From NCBI RefSeq assembly GCF_017353415.1, contig NZ_JAFMPX010000028.1, forward strand, positions 1 to 49,597: a DNA stretch of 49,597 bases. The letters are read 5' to 3'. This stretch comes from Arthrobacter sp. E3. GTDB taxonomy: Bacteria; Actinomycetota; Actinomycetes; Actinomycetales; Micrococcaceae. The first letter of the stretch is position 1, and every line of letters starts with the position of its first letter. Shown here piece by piece: positions 7,732 to 16,065 of the stretch. The notes beneath the pieces were generated by a model. The model saw only the letters and a list, made by a program, of their open reading frames with translations, had not been told where the DNA came from and ran no database searches. The translations under genes were made by a program, and so were the position numbers.

Positions 7732-8544
7732 CTACATGAACGGCAAAGCTGTCAGAGTTGAACGGATCACTGCGGGCACGTTGCTTGTCACCTGTGTCAC
7801 CCCGTGGCTCAGGCACAGTTGCAGATCATCAGCGGTGTCAACGGTCCAAACTCGCAGGACACGGCCAGCTGCCACCCACCGTGCGACGTTGCCAGGGTAC
7901 GCCCGCACGTAGCCGACGCCCGGCCCGGCAAGGTGGGCAACGCCGTCGTCCAATAACTTTTCCCCCGCAGCCACGGCCTCAACAGCAGGGGCCGTGGCTA
8001 CCTCCAGCAGCTGACACAACTGTTCCGCCGGGACGTGTTGGGCTAAATATGCCACGGCTTCCGGATGGAAGCTCATGAATGACACCTCCACATTGCCGGC
8101 CTGTCCGCCGTCGTCGCTCCATCCGTGGCCGCGCAACGCCTCAAGTGCGGTCTCTACAAGAGTGGGCTCAAAGAGTGCACCGTATTTGAACTCGATCGCC
8201 AGCCCCACGGGCCTGCCAGCGTTGGCCAGGATGTGCAACAATTCCAACAGCGTCAGCAGCTGGGTGGCGGTGGTGCCGAACTCGGGAGGGAGCGGTGTAA
8301 TGTGCCAGCTGCTGAAATCGAGCTCCCGAAGCTGCGCGAGCGTCAGTTCGGAGACGGGTCCGGTGCCGTTCGAGGTCCGGTCCACGGTGTCGTCGTGCAG
8401 CAGGATCAGTTCCCCGTCGGCGCTGAGGTGAACGTCGCACTCAACCCCGTCGGCGCCGTCGGCCAAGGCCTGGAGGTAGGCGGCGCGGGTGTGCTCGGCA
8501 AATGCAGCGCTGGCTCCGCGGTGGGCGTAGATCTGAACCGTCAT
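7732..8544 (-). CDS. Glycerophosphodiester phosphodiesterase
   Basis: A 270-residue cytosolic GDPD, which splits glycerophosphodiesters into glycerol-3-phosphate and an alcohol. The catalytic residues of the TIM barrel are visible: HRG at residues 8-10, E35 and D37 in VECDVHLSADGELILLHDD, and H50. EFKYGALFEPTLVE follows in mid-sequence and the usual C-terminal VRAYPGNVARWVAAGRVLRVWTVDTADDLQ (the W-T-V-D motif) closes the barrel. No signal peptide. It lies head to head with the DUF445 gene with only 22 bases between start codons, and 32 bases upstream of the GH15 gene, which it may share a transcript with. Confidence 0.92.
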   Translation of the reverse strand: MTVQIYAHRGASAAFAEHTRAAYLQALADGADGVECDVHLSADGELILLHDDTVDRTSNGTGPVSELTLAQLRELDFSSWHITPLPPEFGTTATQLLTLLELLHILANAGRPVGLAIEFKYGALFEPTLVETALEALRGHGWSDDGGQAGNVEVSFMSFHPEAVAYLAQHVPAEQLCQLLEVATAPAVEAVAAGEKLLDDGVAHLAGPGVGYVRAYPGNVARWVAAGRVLRVWTVDTADDLQLCLSHGVTQVTSNVPAVIRSTLTALPFM

Positions 8545-8566
8545 GGCTCCACGCTACGCTTGCTTC

Positions 8567-9856
8567 ATGGCGCAAACACAACAACTTGGCTCAGCGGGTT
8601 TGGCAAAGGTTTCGAAAACCGACGCGGAAAAGGCTGCGGCCCTGCGATGGATGAAGCGCTTCGCCCTGTCCCTGCTGCTCTTCATGGCGGTAGTGTTTTG
8701 CGTGGCCTTTGCCCTGGAGCCCCAGTACCCGTGGCTTGCCTACGTCCGGGCTGCAGCCGAGGGCGGCATGGTGGGCGCGCTTGCCGACTGGTTTGCCGTC
8801 ACAGCACTGTTCAAGCACCCCATGGGCATCAAAATCCCGCACACGGCCATCATCCCGAACCGCAAGGATGAGATCGGGGTTTCACTGGCCGACTTTGTGG
8901 AAAACAACTTTCTGTCAGAGGCCGTCGTTGCCGAGAAGCTCGCCACCACCGAAATCGCGCAAAAAATAGGTGCATGGCTGGCCAAGCCTGCAAGCGCCCA
9001 GCGGGTGGCAAAGGAGGGTGCAGCAGCCCTGCGCGGGGCCATGGCAGTGTTGAAGGATGAGGACGTCAAGGACGTCATCGAGGCCATGGTGCGCAAGCAT
9101 TTGCTTGAGCCGCCATGGGGCCCGCCCATTGGCAAGGTTGCCGAGCGTATTTTCGCCGACGGCCACCACCATGCCCTGGTCGACTTGCTCGTTGACCGCT
9201 CAACCACGTGGATTCGCAGCAACCACACCACCATCAGTGGACTAGTGACAGACCGCTCCCCCAGCTGGGTGCCACAGTTTGTGGACGGGATGGTGGGAGA
9301 CAAGATTTACACCGAGATTTACAAATTTGCCCGCGCCGTCCAGGATGACCCGCAGCATGAAGTCCGGTTGAAACTCGATGAGTACCTCAAGGATCTGGCC
9401 CAGGAACTCCAGCATGACCCGGCCATGATCGCCAAGGCTGAATCCATCAAAAAGCAGGTCCTGGGTGACCCGGAAGTGCGTGACTTGGCGGCACGTACCT
9501 GGAGCACGATCAAGACGGCCATTACCGACGCCGCGGAAGACCCCAATTCCGAGCTGCGCCTGAAGTTCACGTCAGTGGTGCAGGAGTTTGGCAACAGATT
9601 GATCGAAGACTCTGAGCTGGCGGATAAGGCCAACAAGTGGATTTCCGACGCGGCCGCGTACCTTGTTGGCACGTATAAGCATGAGATTACCTCTCTCATC
9701 TCCGATACCGTGGGGCGTTGGGACGCTGTGGAAACCAGTCAAAAGATCGAGCTACAGGTGGGACGGGACCTGCAGTTCATCCGCATCAACGGCACCGTCG
9801 TTGGCTCATTGGCCGGCCTGGCCATCTTCGCCGTCGCAACCCTGGTCTTCGGCTAG
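8567..9856 (+). CDS. DUF445 domain-containing membrane protein
   Basis: A 429-residue protein of the DUF445/YjiN family. It has a transmembrane helix near residue 35 (FALSLLLFMAVVFCVAFAL), the conserved signature AEGGMVGALADWFAVTALFKHPMGIKIPHTAIIP, a long helical region (SLADFVENNFLSEAVVAEKL and onwards), and a C-terminal membrane anchor in GTVVGSLAGLAIFAVATLVFG. The role of the family is unknown. An earlier start at 8543 would overlap the divergent GDPD start; ATG 8567 keeps the genes apart and suits the family length. The 3' end overlaps the convergent serine hydrolase remnant by four bases. Confidence 0.88.
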   Translation: MAQTQQLGSAGLAKVSKTDAEKAAALRWMKRFALSLLLFMAVVFCVAFALEPQYPWLAYVRAAAEGGMVGALADWFAVTALFKHPMGIKIPHTAIIPNRKDEIGVSLADFVENNFLSEAVVAEKLATTEIAQKIGAWLAKPASAQRVAKEGAAALRGAMAVLKDEDVKDVIEAMVRKHLLEPPWGPPIGKVAERIFADGHHHALVDLLVDRSTTWIRSNHTTISGLVTDRSPSWVPQFVDGMVGDKIYTEIYKFARAVQDDPQHEVRLKLDEYLKDLAQELQHDPAMIAKAESIKKQVLGDPEVRDLAARTWSTIKTAITDAAEDPNSELRLKFTSVVQEFGNRLIEDSELADKANKWISDAAAYLVGTYKHEITSLISDTVGRWDAVETSQKIELQVGRDLQFIRINGTVVGSLAGLAIFAVATLVFG

Positions 9857-11206
9857 TCTTGCACAGCTGAGCTTCCCCGGCTCCCGGTGTAGGCCACCCC
9901 AAGCCTGAACACGGCCCACAGAACACCGGTCACCGCGGTTGCGATGAGCAGCAAACCAATATCGGGCTGGAACAGAAGTGTGGTGGCGAGCGGCGGGCCA
10001 CCCAGCTTTGGCAGCAGAGTGAAAACGATCCACGCTGCAATAAGCATGGCCAGCAGAGGGCACCACAAACTGAACAGGCCAACAATGCCAGAGTTCAACT
10101 TGGCGCGGACCTTGGTGCGACGAAACCACGCCCAAATCATGCTGACCCCAAAGACCATCGGCAGGAGCACCATCGCGATGAACAACACCTTCCGGGACCA
10201 TCGCAGCCCATCACCGTCGTAGTCGATGCCCATCGCCCTGGCGGTGATGCCGTTACGGAGTTGGGTAGTTTCACCGAATCCCAGCCCGCTGCCGCCGTTG
10301 ACCAACAGCGCCGTTGCTGGAATCCACAAACCAGCCAAAGCCGTAGCCGGGCGATGCGTCGCTGGCTGGGCGCATCATTCGCGCTTTGCCTTCGGCGCTC
10401 AGCACATCGTTCCGACCATTCATCATCATCTGCATATAGCTCGCCAGATCGGTGGCGCTCGCGACGATCCCACCTTGCGGAGCCGTCCCGCGATCGGTCG
10501 TTTTTTTGGGCAGCGGTCGTGTGGTGCCGAACCATGGCGTGTGCCCGGCCGCCATGGATTCGTGGATCTCACCGTCAGCGACGAAGCTGTGCTCCATTCC
10601 AACCGATTCGAGGATGTTGAGTGCAATATAGGCTTGGTATTCCTGCCCGCTGACTACTTCGATCAGGCGACCAAGAATCTGGTAATTCGTATTGGAGTAT
10701 TCCCACCTCTGATCGGGCTTGTGAGCTGGATTCATCTGCGCAAGCTGGTCAACCCGGCTCGCAAGCTCATTCTTTCCGCCGGTTATGTCCGTATGCGAGG
10801 TGTTCCCTTGAAGAGTCGAAAAGCCGCTCGTGTGGCTGAGTAGCTGCCTGATCGTGATTGCGCCGACGGGCTGGTCCGAGAAACGCTCAAGATAGTGCGA
10901 AACCTCGGTGTCCAAGCCGATCGCGCCTGCCTCGATAAGTTGCATCACGGCCAGCGCCGTAAAACTCTTTGAGATCGAGCCGGTCAGGAAAGCCGTGTCC
11001 GAGGTGACTTTCCTGCCGCTTCCGATCTTGGTAGCACCGCGCGCGCCAACCGATGTGACGCCGTCGGCCACGACGGCGTAGGCCAGGCCGGGCACGCCCA
11101 CAGCAGGCATCTCGGCATCGATGAAGGCCTCGATCGATCCCTCAGATCCACCAGTCTGGAAGGCTGCACTGAGGCCAAGAGCCAGGATCACCAGTAATCG
11201 CCACAC
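9853..11206 (-). pseudogene. Serine hydrolase / beta-lactamase-like protein broken by an internal deletion
   Basis: Two frames together make one class C beta-lactamase/D-Ala-D-Ala peptidase-like gene. The first (from 11206) has a signal-peptide-like MWRLLVILALGLSAAF, the nucleophile motif SISK at residues 77-80, YSN near 170, and runs to GYGFGWFVDSSNG. At about 10313 the frame shifts to ALLVNGGSGLGFGETTQLRNG and a membrane-anchored tail of three or four helices ending at 9853. In relatives, about 25 residues with the third active-site motif (HxG, as in WHSGSSPGF) lie exactly at this junction, so an out-of-frame deletion of roughly 75-80 bases is inferred. The first frame stops at 10271 after 14 spurious residues. 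The product should be inactive. Confidence 0.78.
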
Positions 11207-11417
11207 GGTATCGTCCTCCCCGGGGCATCTGCGTGTGGTCTGATTATAGGTCCAGTAGTCGCATCACCGTTGGGGGTGGGGGCAGCTGCGGCGCGTCAGT
11301 TGAGGTTTTTAAGCGCTTGGACGGGGCGGTTCCCGCTGCGCCGCAGACCATGGGCGCTGGTCGTTGCAAGGCCTCGCATGGTCAACGAACTCGAGTGGCC
11401 GCTGGGGGTTAACCATG

Positions 11418-11440
11418 CCAAGGCTGAAGCTCAGCCTTGG
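11418..11440. terminator. 10-bp hairpin downstream of the EcsC-like gene
   Basis: CCAAGGCTGA, loop AGC, TCAGCCTTGG: a perfect 10-bp stem, 28 bases past the stop of the minus-strand EcsC-like gene. No T-tract follows on that strand. The rest of 11207-11467 shows no gene I can support. Confidence 0.5.
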
Positions 11441-11467
11441 GCTAAAGCTCAGTCCACGGCACGAGCA

Positions 11468-12385
11468 CTAGCTGCGTTTGTGGGTCCTTGGTTGTTTCGC
11501 CTGCTTCGCTACTTTGGCCGGCTTCGGGGGCTTAAGCGCCTTGGGCTCCTTGGGTGGCTTGGCTGCTTTACCGTTGGTCTCCAGCTCGGCCAGCAGCTGC
11601 TCCGGAATCATGAGGGGCGCCGGACCGAAGGCGCGGTTAGCCGAGGCCACCACCGCCCGGCCCATCATGTAGTTGCCTGCTCCACCTACGGCAGCACCGA
11701 TGCCAAACGGCAATGCCCGTCCCACGATGGAGACGCTGCCCTTGACGGCCATCTTCCGCAGAAACTTTTTCTGCATGGGTGCAATCAGCGTCTTGACTGT
11801 TGCCAGCGGAATGCTCTTGGTGACCGTCCGCCCCCACGCCTGCATCGGCGTTTTGCCGGTGCCCAGGGCGTGCCCGGTCAGTCCCTGCAGCATGGACAGG
11901 CCCTCATCACCCAAAATAATGGTCATGACAGTGAGTTGGGCGAGTTCGGGATCTTTGAGCCGCAAGCCGTGGAGTTCTGCAATGGACTGGGCGTAAAGTG
12001 CCGTTGCTTCAAGAAAAACTCCGGCAGCGGCAGCTGAAATGGTCAGTGCCGCGACCGTGCCAACCCCCGGAATGATTGCCGTGGCGCCAATAGCGGCACC
12101 GCCGGTTCCAACACCGGACAAAAAGTCACGTTCCAGCCGCTGACTGAGCTCAAACGCGGTTGCGTTCGGATGGCGTTTGCGAAGGCGCCGCAAATTGGCC
12201 AGCACCAGCGGGCGTTGTACCTCAACGGCTTTGAGCAGCAGCCCATGAACGGCAGGCGTGGGCCTGCCGTCGCTGCCGAACGCCGCCCCTGCGGCAACTC
12301 CCACGGCCGGGTTGACCTTCCCTGCCGACTTCGCGAAGCCAGGTCCGGGCTCCATTCCAACGTGCTTGAGTTCCTTGCGTGCCAT
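11468..12385 (-). CDS. EcsC-family-like protein
   Basis: A 305-residue protein with a Gly/Ala-rich hydrophobic centre (GTGGAAIGATAIIPGVGTVAALTISAAAAGVFLEATALYAQSIAELHGL) followed by RTVTKSIPLATVKTLIAPMQKKFLRKMAVKGSVSIVGRALPFGIGAAVGGAGNYMMGRAVV, the pattern of the EcsC family (PF12787). That family is linked to ABC exporter function in Bacillus, but its biochemical role is not known. The tail (residues 275-305) is a Lys/Pro/Ala-rich basic repeat (KPPKEPKALKPPKPAKVAKQAK). The frame stays open upstream to 12760 through another gene's antisense, but the ATG at 12385 starts the recognisable protein. Confidence 0.75.
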   Translation of the reverse strand: MARKELKHVGMEPGPGFAKSAGKVNPAVGVAAGAAFGSDGRPTPAVHGLLLKAVEVQRPLVLANLRRLRKRHPNATAFELSQRLERDFLSGVGTGGAAIGATAIIPGVGTVAALTISAAAAGVFLEATALYAQSIAELHGLRLKDPELAQLTVMTIILGDEGLSMLQGLTGHALGTGKTPMQAWGRTVTKSIPLATVKTLIAPMQKKFLRKMAVKGSVSIVGRALPFGIGAAVGGAGNYMMGRAVVASANRAFGPAPLMIPEQLLAELETNGKAAKPPKEPKALKPPKPAKVAKQAKQPRTHKRS

Positions 12386-12483
12386 AACTCCCCTACCCTG
12401 TCTGTTCCTCAAGGCTAACGGCACATCTGTGCAATGGCCCAGACGTTCACTCCTAGGAAAAATCTGCCAGCCAGCCCGGGAGG

Positions 12484-12932
12484 TCAGCCTGCGAGCGCAA
12501 CCGACGTGGCGCCGTCGTGCTTCACTGCGGAGGTAAAGAGGCGGGTGCGCAGGGAAAGCAACAGCAGCACCATGCCGACGCTGAGCAGTATGTGCCCCAA
12601 TCCGGCAATGCCGGGGATGGCCGCAGAAACCTCGGTGGCGCCGTTGACCTGGAGCATTCCGTGGACCACCATCATGGCCGCCGTCAGCACCAGCCCGGCG
12701 TTGTACGTCCAGAAGAACCAGCTGAACAGACGCGAACAGGACAACACGAACACCTTTCAAGCACCAGCACGATCAGCAGCACCATGAAGCCAAGGGTCAG
12801 CAGGTGCGTGTGGATCACGGAAAGCTGGGTGAAGCCGGTGAAGTTCTTTCCCTTTGTGAACTCTCGGTAAAAGAAGCCCGAAAGCACTCCGATGACCATG
12901 TAGGCAAACGCTGAATAAAAGAGCTTCTTCAT
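12484..12932 (-). pseudogene. DUF2871 membrane protein with a one-base frameshift
   Basis: Two frames join into one DUF2871 protein of about 149 residues with four membrane helices. The first (from 12932) reads MKKLFYSAFAYMVIGVLSGFFYREFTKG, IHTHLLTLGFMVLLIVLVLE, then goes out of frame after LER near 12754. The second continues as VFVLSCSRLFSWFFWTYNAGLVLTAAMMVVHGM and GIAGLGHILLSVGMVLLLLSLRTRLF to 12484. Adding one base in the AGGTGT run would give ER-V-F-V-L without interruption, and the total of 449 bases is one short of 150 codons. It is either a real single-base loss or a sequencing error. DUF2871 proteins are small membrane proteins of unknown function. Confidence 0.78.
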
Positions 12933-13072
12933 GAGGGGTCCTTAGCTGCGGGCCCCCGGTGCGGGCCTTTGCTTCCAGCCTAGGAACGCGCACTACGACG
13001 GGCATCAACCTTTTGGTTGAACCGGCCGCGACACTTGGCTTATGTTTGCGCTTGCTTTTGTCCGAGTCCCGT

Positions 13073-13306
13073 TCAGCGGCACTGCCCGAAGTTACGCGGG
13101 TGGTTTTTCGCTGTGCGCTCGTTTCCGCGCTTGTAGTTACCGGTCAGGCGGGCCATCAACTCCTGGGGGTCTGCCGCTTCCAGATCGTCGCGAAACTTCC
13201 GGGCCGAGCTGCCACGCAAGGTTGCTGCGCTGCGACCGTGGTGGCTGATGGTGACGTCGCCGTTCTCCGCGATCGTGTACTTAAAGCCGTTGGGTTGGTT
13301 GAGCAT
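13073..13306 (-). CDS. Small conserved actinobacterial hypothetical protein
   Basis: A 77-residue soluble protein, MLNQPNGFKYTIAENGDVTISHHGRSAATLRG then KFRDDLEAADPQELMARLTGNYKRGNERTAKNHPRN. I recall close versions in many Arthrobacter-like genomes, where the NGDVTISHHG and TGNYKRGNER parts are the most constant. It is rich in charged residues and has a basic C-terminus. It sits ten bases before the carboxylesterase stop on the same strand, so the two may be co-transcribed. No function is known to me. Confidence 0.7.
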   Translation of the reverse strand: MLNQPNGFKYTIAENGDVTISHHGRSAATLRGSSARKFRDDLEAADPQELMARLTGNYKRGNERTAKNHPRNFGQCR

Positions 13307-13316
13307 TTTGCGAGGC

Positions 13317-13958
13317 CTATCCGCGGGGGACGAACGAACCCGATACGTGTCCGGTCAGGAAAGATGACACATCGGCCAGTTCGGTGGCGCCGATGTGGTG
13401 GCCCATCCCGGCATAGTGGGCGTTGCTCAGTTCAGTGTTGTCCACCAGCCAATCGGCAGTGAACGCCGTGGCGTCCGGATTGATGACGACGTCGGCGGGG
13501 TCGCGCGCCCAGAGGAACGGGATCTGGACGGCCAAGGGTTCCATGGCGGCAAGGAGTTCATTGTGGAGGACAAAGCCCGAGAGCCCCACGCCAGCAGTGA
13601 ACTGCTCCGGGCGCAACCGGATGAGTGTTGTGGCCATGGCCATGCCTTGTGAAAACCCCAGCACCGACACTGAACTGAAAGCGTATTTCTCCATGACGGA
13701 GTCCAGCCAGGCCAGCACTGCGCTGGCAGCACCAACCACCTCGGCGAAATCGTTGACCAGGAAATAGTCCAACAAGAACCAGCCCCTGCCCCCTGCAATG
13801 TCCCGTGGTGCCCGCGGTGCCGCGCAGGTGAAACCCTTGGGCAGGTCCTTGAACATGGCGGCCATGCGTGCTTCATCCGAGCCGTAGCCGTGCAGCATCA
13901 GCAGCAGGGGCGTGCCGGCGCGCTCGCCCTCGGGGCGGGACCACAAAATGTTGTCCAT
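13317..13958 (-). CDS. Phospholipase/carboxylesterase-family alpha/beta hydrolase
   Basis: A 213-residue alpha/beta hydrolase of the carboxylesterase/thioesterase group (YpfH/EstB-like). The oxyanion region MLHGYGSDEARM near residues 21-32, the nucleophile elbow VLGFSQGMAMAT with Ser103, an acid candidate in DPADVVINPD, and the catalytic His region HYAGMGHHIG can all be seen. No signal peptide, so cytosolic. The family hydrolyses short acyl esters; the natural substrate cannot be assigned. It is divergent from fruR across a 350-base gap. Confidence 0.87.
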   Translation of the reverse strand: MDNILWSRPEGERAGTPLLLMLHGYGSDEARMAAMFKDLPKGFTCAAPRAPRDIAGGRGWFLLDYFLVNDFAEVVGAASAVLAWLDSVMEKYAFSSVSVLGFSQGMAMATTLIRLRPEQFTAGVGLSGFVLHNELLAAMEPLAVQIPFLWARDPADVVINPDATAFTADWLVDNTELSNAHYAGMGHHIGATELADVSSFLTGHVSGSFVPRG

Positions 13959-14019
13959 GGGGCAACACTACCCATCCGGTGGGACCTGGTCGGCTTTGAG
14001 CGGCGGTTTCCCGCTTGAC

Positions 14020-14075
14020 CGCACCTTTTCCGCATATTCGCAGGGTACAGACACCGCTTTAGCGGTCAAGGTGCG
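14020..14075. repeat. Inverted repeats in the gap before fruR
   Basis: The 353-base gap from 13959 to 14311 holds no gene I accept. CGCACCTT at 14020-14027 pairs with AAGGTGCG at 14068-14075, and inside it CCGCT-TT-AGCGG at 14054-14065 is a short palindrome. The role is unclear; it may separate the two divergent genes. The promoter and operator for fruR follow at 14198-14258. Confidence 0.4.
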
Positions 14076-14197
14076 TTTATGCACGAAACAGCCGTCTGTG
14101 TCCCCGATCCTGCCCTCAAAAACAGGCGTCCATTCCACAAAATCCGGCCCAGCCTCACGCCGAATCCCCGCTTTTCTGTGTTTGCGTGGATAAATCC

Positions 14198-14227
14198 TTG
14201 ACAAGTGAAGATGAACACAGATAAAGT
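14198..14227 (+). promoter_or_regulatory. Predicted fruR promoter
   Basis: A perfect -35 box TTGACA at 14198-14203 is followed after 18 bases by TAAAGT at 14222-14227, a fair -10 match. It lies 85 bases before the fruR start and is the best sigma-70-type promoter I see in the region. The -10 box lies inside the proposed FruR operator. Confidence 0.6.
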
Positions 14228-14234
14228 CACTTTA
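14222..14234. promoter_or_regulatory. Proposed FruR operator overlapping the -10 box
   Basis: TAAAGT-C-ACTTTA is a 13-base palindrome centred on 14228. The same 11-base core, as its reverse complement, occurs just before ptsI at 18158-18168. Overlap with the -10 box fits repression. Assignment to FruR is inferred from position and recurrence. Confidence 0.6.
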
Positions 14235-14242
14235 AACAACAT

Positions 14243-14258
14243 CGTGACACACGTCACG
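14243..14258. promoter_or_regulatory. Second inverted repeat in the fruR leader
   Basis: CGTGAC-ACAC-GTCACG, six-base arms with a four-base centre, 15 bases downstream of the predicted -10 box. It could be a site for a second regulator (a TGTGA-N6-TCACA-like CRP half pattern is only partly matched). Function unproven. Confidence 0.4.
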
Positions 14259-14260
14259 CA

Positions 14261-14294
14261 GACCGTTTCAAGCCCCACACCGCCTGAAACGGTC
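14261..14294 (+). promoter_or_regulatory. Perfect 10-bp inverted repeat in the fruR 5' leader
   Basis: GACCGTTTCA at 14261-14270 and TGAAACGGTC at 14285-14294 are exact reverse complements with a 14-base spacer. The repeat ends about eight bases before the AAAGGAA ribosome site of fruR. It may be an operator or an RNA hairpin that affects translation. Confidence 0.6.
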
Positions 14295-14311
14295 CCAGCG
14301 AAAGGAATCCC

Positions 14312-15100
14312 ATGTTTGCGGAGGAACGGCACCAGAAAATAGCCGAACTCGTCGGCACCCAGGGCCGGGCTGGCGTGAATGAACTGGCCGAACTCTTTGC
14401 CATCACCCAGGAAACGGTCCGCCGCGATCTGGCTGTACTCGAGGAGGCTGGCCAGCTGCGCCGGGTCCACGGAGGCGCCGTGGCACCGGACCAGCTCACT
14501 CGCTCCGAATTGAGCCTGGGCGAACGGCAGGGCCGTCACATGGATGAAAAGCAGCGCATCGCCACTGCCGCCATGGCACTCATCCCCCACACGCCGACGG
14601 CATCGATCCTGCTCGACTCCGGCACCACCACCGCTGCGCTGGCCGACCGTCTCGCCGGATGGTCGCCCACCAAGGTCGGCGATGAACTGCTCATCATCAC
14701 CAACTCCCTCCCCTTGGCAGTTTCGCTGGGCACCAACCCCAGGCTGCTCCTGGACATTGTGGGTGGCCGGGTCCGTGGGCTGACAAGCGCCGTCGTGGGT
14801 GCCAGGGCCACCGAACAACTCAGCGGGCTGCGCCCCGACATTGCCTTCATCGGCACCAACGGCATCCATGCCGACTTTGGTCTGAGCACACCGGACCCCG
14901 TCGAGGCGGCCACCAAGACCGCCATGGTGAAGGCAGCCCGCCAGGTGGTGGTCCTTGCCGACTCCTCCAAGCTTGGCACCGAGACGCTTGTCCGCTTCGC
15001 CACGCTCGAGGAGATCGACACGCTCGTCACCACCGCAGCACCCTCCCCGGAGCTCGAGGCAGCGCTGGCCGCGGCCGGCGTCGAGGTGGTGCTGGCATGA
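14312..15100 (+). CDS. fruR: DeoR-family regulator of the fructose PTS operon
   Basis: A 262-residue DeoR-family repressor. The N-terminal winged helix is clear: EERHQKIAELVGTQGRAGVNELAELFAITQETVRRDLAVLEEAGQLRRVHGGAV (residues 4-57), with the R-R-D-L recognition helix end and H-G-G-A wing. The rest is the sugar-phosphate-binding DeoRC fold with SILLDSGTTTAALADRL, ITNSLPLA and FIGTNGIHADFGLSTPD. It has AAAGGAA six bases before ATG. It overlaps fruK by four bases (ATGA). By analogy with other FruR proteins of this type, fructose-1-phosphate is the likely inducer. Palindromes in its leader suggest autoregulation. Confidence 0.9.
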   Translation: MFAEERHQKIAELVGTQGRAGVNELAELFAITQETVRRDLAVLEEAGQLRRVHGGAVAPDQLTRSELSLGERQGRHMDEKQRIATAAMALIPHTPTASILLDSGTTTAALADRLAGWSPTKVGDELLIITNSLPLAVSLGTNPRLLLDIVGGRVRGLTSAVVGARATEQLSGLRPDIAFIGTNGIHADFGLSTPDPVEAATKTAMVKAARQVVVLADSSKLGTETLVRFATLEEIDTLVTTAAPSPELEAALAAAGVEVVLA

Positions 15101-16065
15101 TCATCACCCTGACCCCCAACCCCAGCCTTGACCACACCATCGAGCTCTCGGCAGCATTGGAACGCGGCGAAGTCCAGCGCGCAACCGCTGCCACCTTGCA
15201 CCCCGGAGGCAAGGGGGTGAACATAGTCCGCGCCCTGTCAGCCTCTGAAACCCCCGCCCTGGCACTGCTCCCCGGGGACGCAGGCGACGCCGTCGTCCGC
15301 GCCCTGGTGACCGAAGGCATCCCCCACAAGGCACTGGCCATCGGTGCACCGCTGCGCAGCAACGTCGCCATCACCGAGCCCGACGGGACCACCACCAAGG
15401 TCAACGAACCGGGCCCCGTGCTGACCACCGCCCAGGTTGCGGCACTGCTGGAGCTGACGGTGGAAAAGTCCGAAGGCGCATCCTGGCTCGTGCTCGCCGG
15501 CTCGCTCCCACCGGGGGTGCCGAACGACTTCTATGCCCGTGTCATCGACGCTGTGCGTGCCGCCCATGGGACGCACGCCCCCAAAATTGCGGTTGATTCC
15601 TCCGGTGCACCGCTGCGCGAATGCCTGCAGCACGCGCCGGACCTGCTCAAGCCCAACGGCGAGGAATTGGCTGAGTTGACGGGCTTTTCCGACGGGCCGG
15701 CACTTGAAGCGGACCCGTCGCTGGCTGCCAGTGCGGCAGATCTGCTGGTGCGCCAAGGCGTCGGTGCAGTCCTTGCAACGCTGGGGTCCAAGGGTGCCGT
15801 GCTCGTGTCCCAACACGGCACCTGGCACGGCTCCGGCCCTGCCATTGAAGCAAAAAGTACCGTCGGGGCGGGCGATTCCGCCCTCTCCGGATATCTGCTG
15901 GCGACGCTTCGCGGGGACTCCCCCGAAGCATGCCTGCAGCAAGCAGTGGCCCATGGGGCGGCCGCCGCTTCCCTTCCAGGAACCCTGGTTCCGTCCCTTG
16001 CACAAACCACCCCCTCCGCCGTTGTCGTGACGGCCCTGTCCGGAAGTCAAAGAGATCTGACATGA
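15097..16065 (+). CDS. fruK: 1-phosphofructokinase
   Basis: A 322-residue PfkB-family kinase that converts fructose-1-phosphate to fructose-1,6-bisphosphate with ATP. It has the family start MIITLTPNPSLDHTIEL, the GGKGVNIVRAL substrate motif near residues 32-42, and the C-terminal STVGAGDSALSGYL with the catalytic Asp. Its start overlaps fruR and its stop overlaps fruA, each by four bases, so the three are one transcript. The product of the FruA transport reaction is the substrate of this enzyme, which fixes the assignment. Confidence 0.93.
   Translation: MIITLTPNPSLDHTIELSAALERGEVQRATAATLHPGGKGVNIVRALSASETPALALLPGDAGDAVVRALVTEGIPHKALAIGAPLRSNVAITEPDGTTTKVNEPGPVLTTAQVAALLELTVEKSEGASWLVLAGSLPPGVPNDFYARVIDAVRAAHGTHAPKIAVDSSGAPLRECLQHAPDLLKPNGEELAELTGFSDGPALEADPSLAASAADLLVRQGVGAVLATLGSKGAVLVSQHGTWHGSGPAIEAKSTVGAGDSALSGYLLATLRGDSPEACLQQAVAHGAAAASLPGTLVPSLAQTTPSAVVVTALSGSQRDLT

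Noticed and set aside
12386-12760. N-terminal extension of the EcsC-like frame
   Set aside because: The extension is out-of-frame sequence through the DUF2871 gene; the DUF2871 helices are read in the other frames.
13968-14204. 78-residue minus-strand frame before fruR
   Set aside because: Runs over the predicted fruR -35 box, has no ribosome site or recognisable motif, and overlaps inverted repeats.
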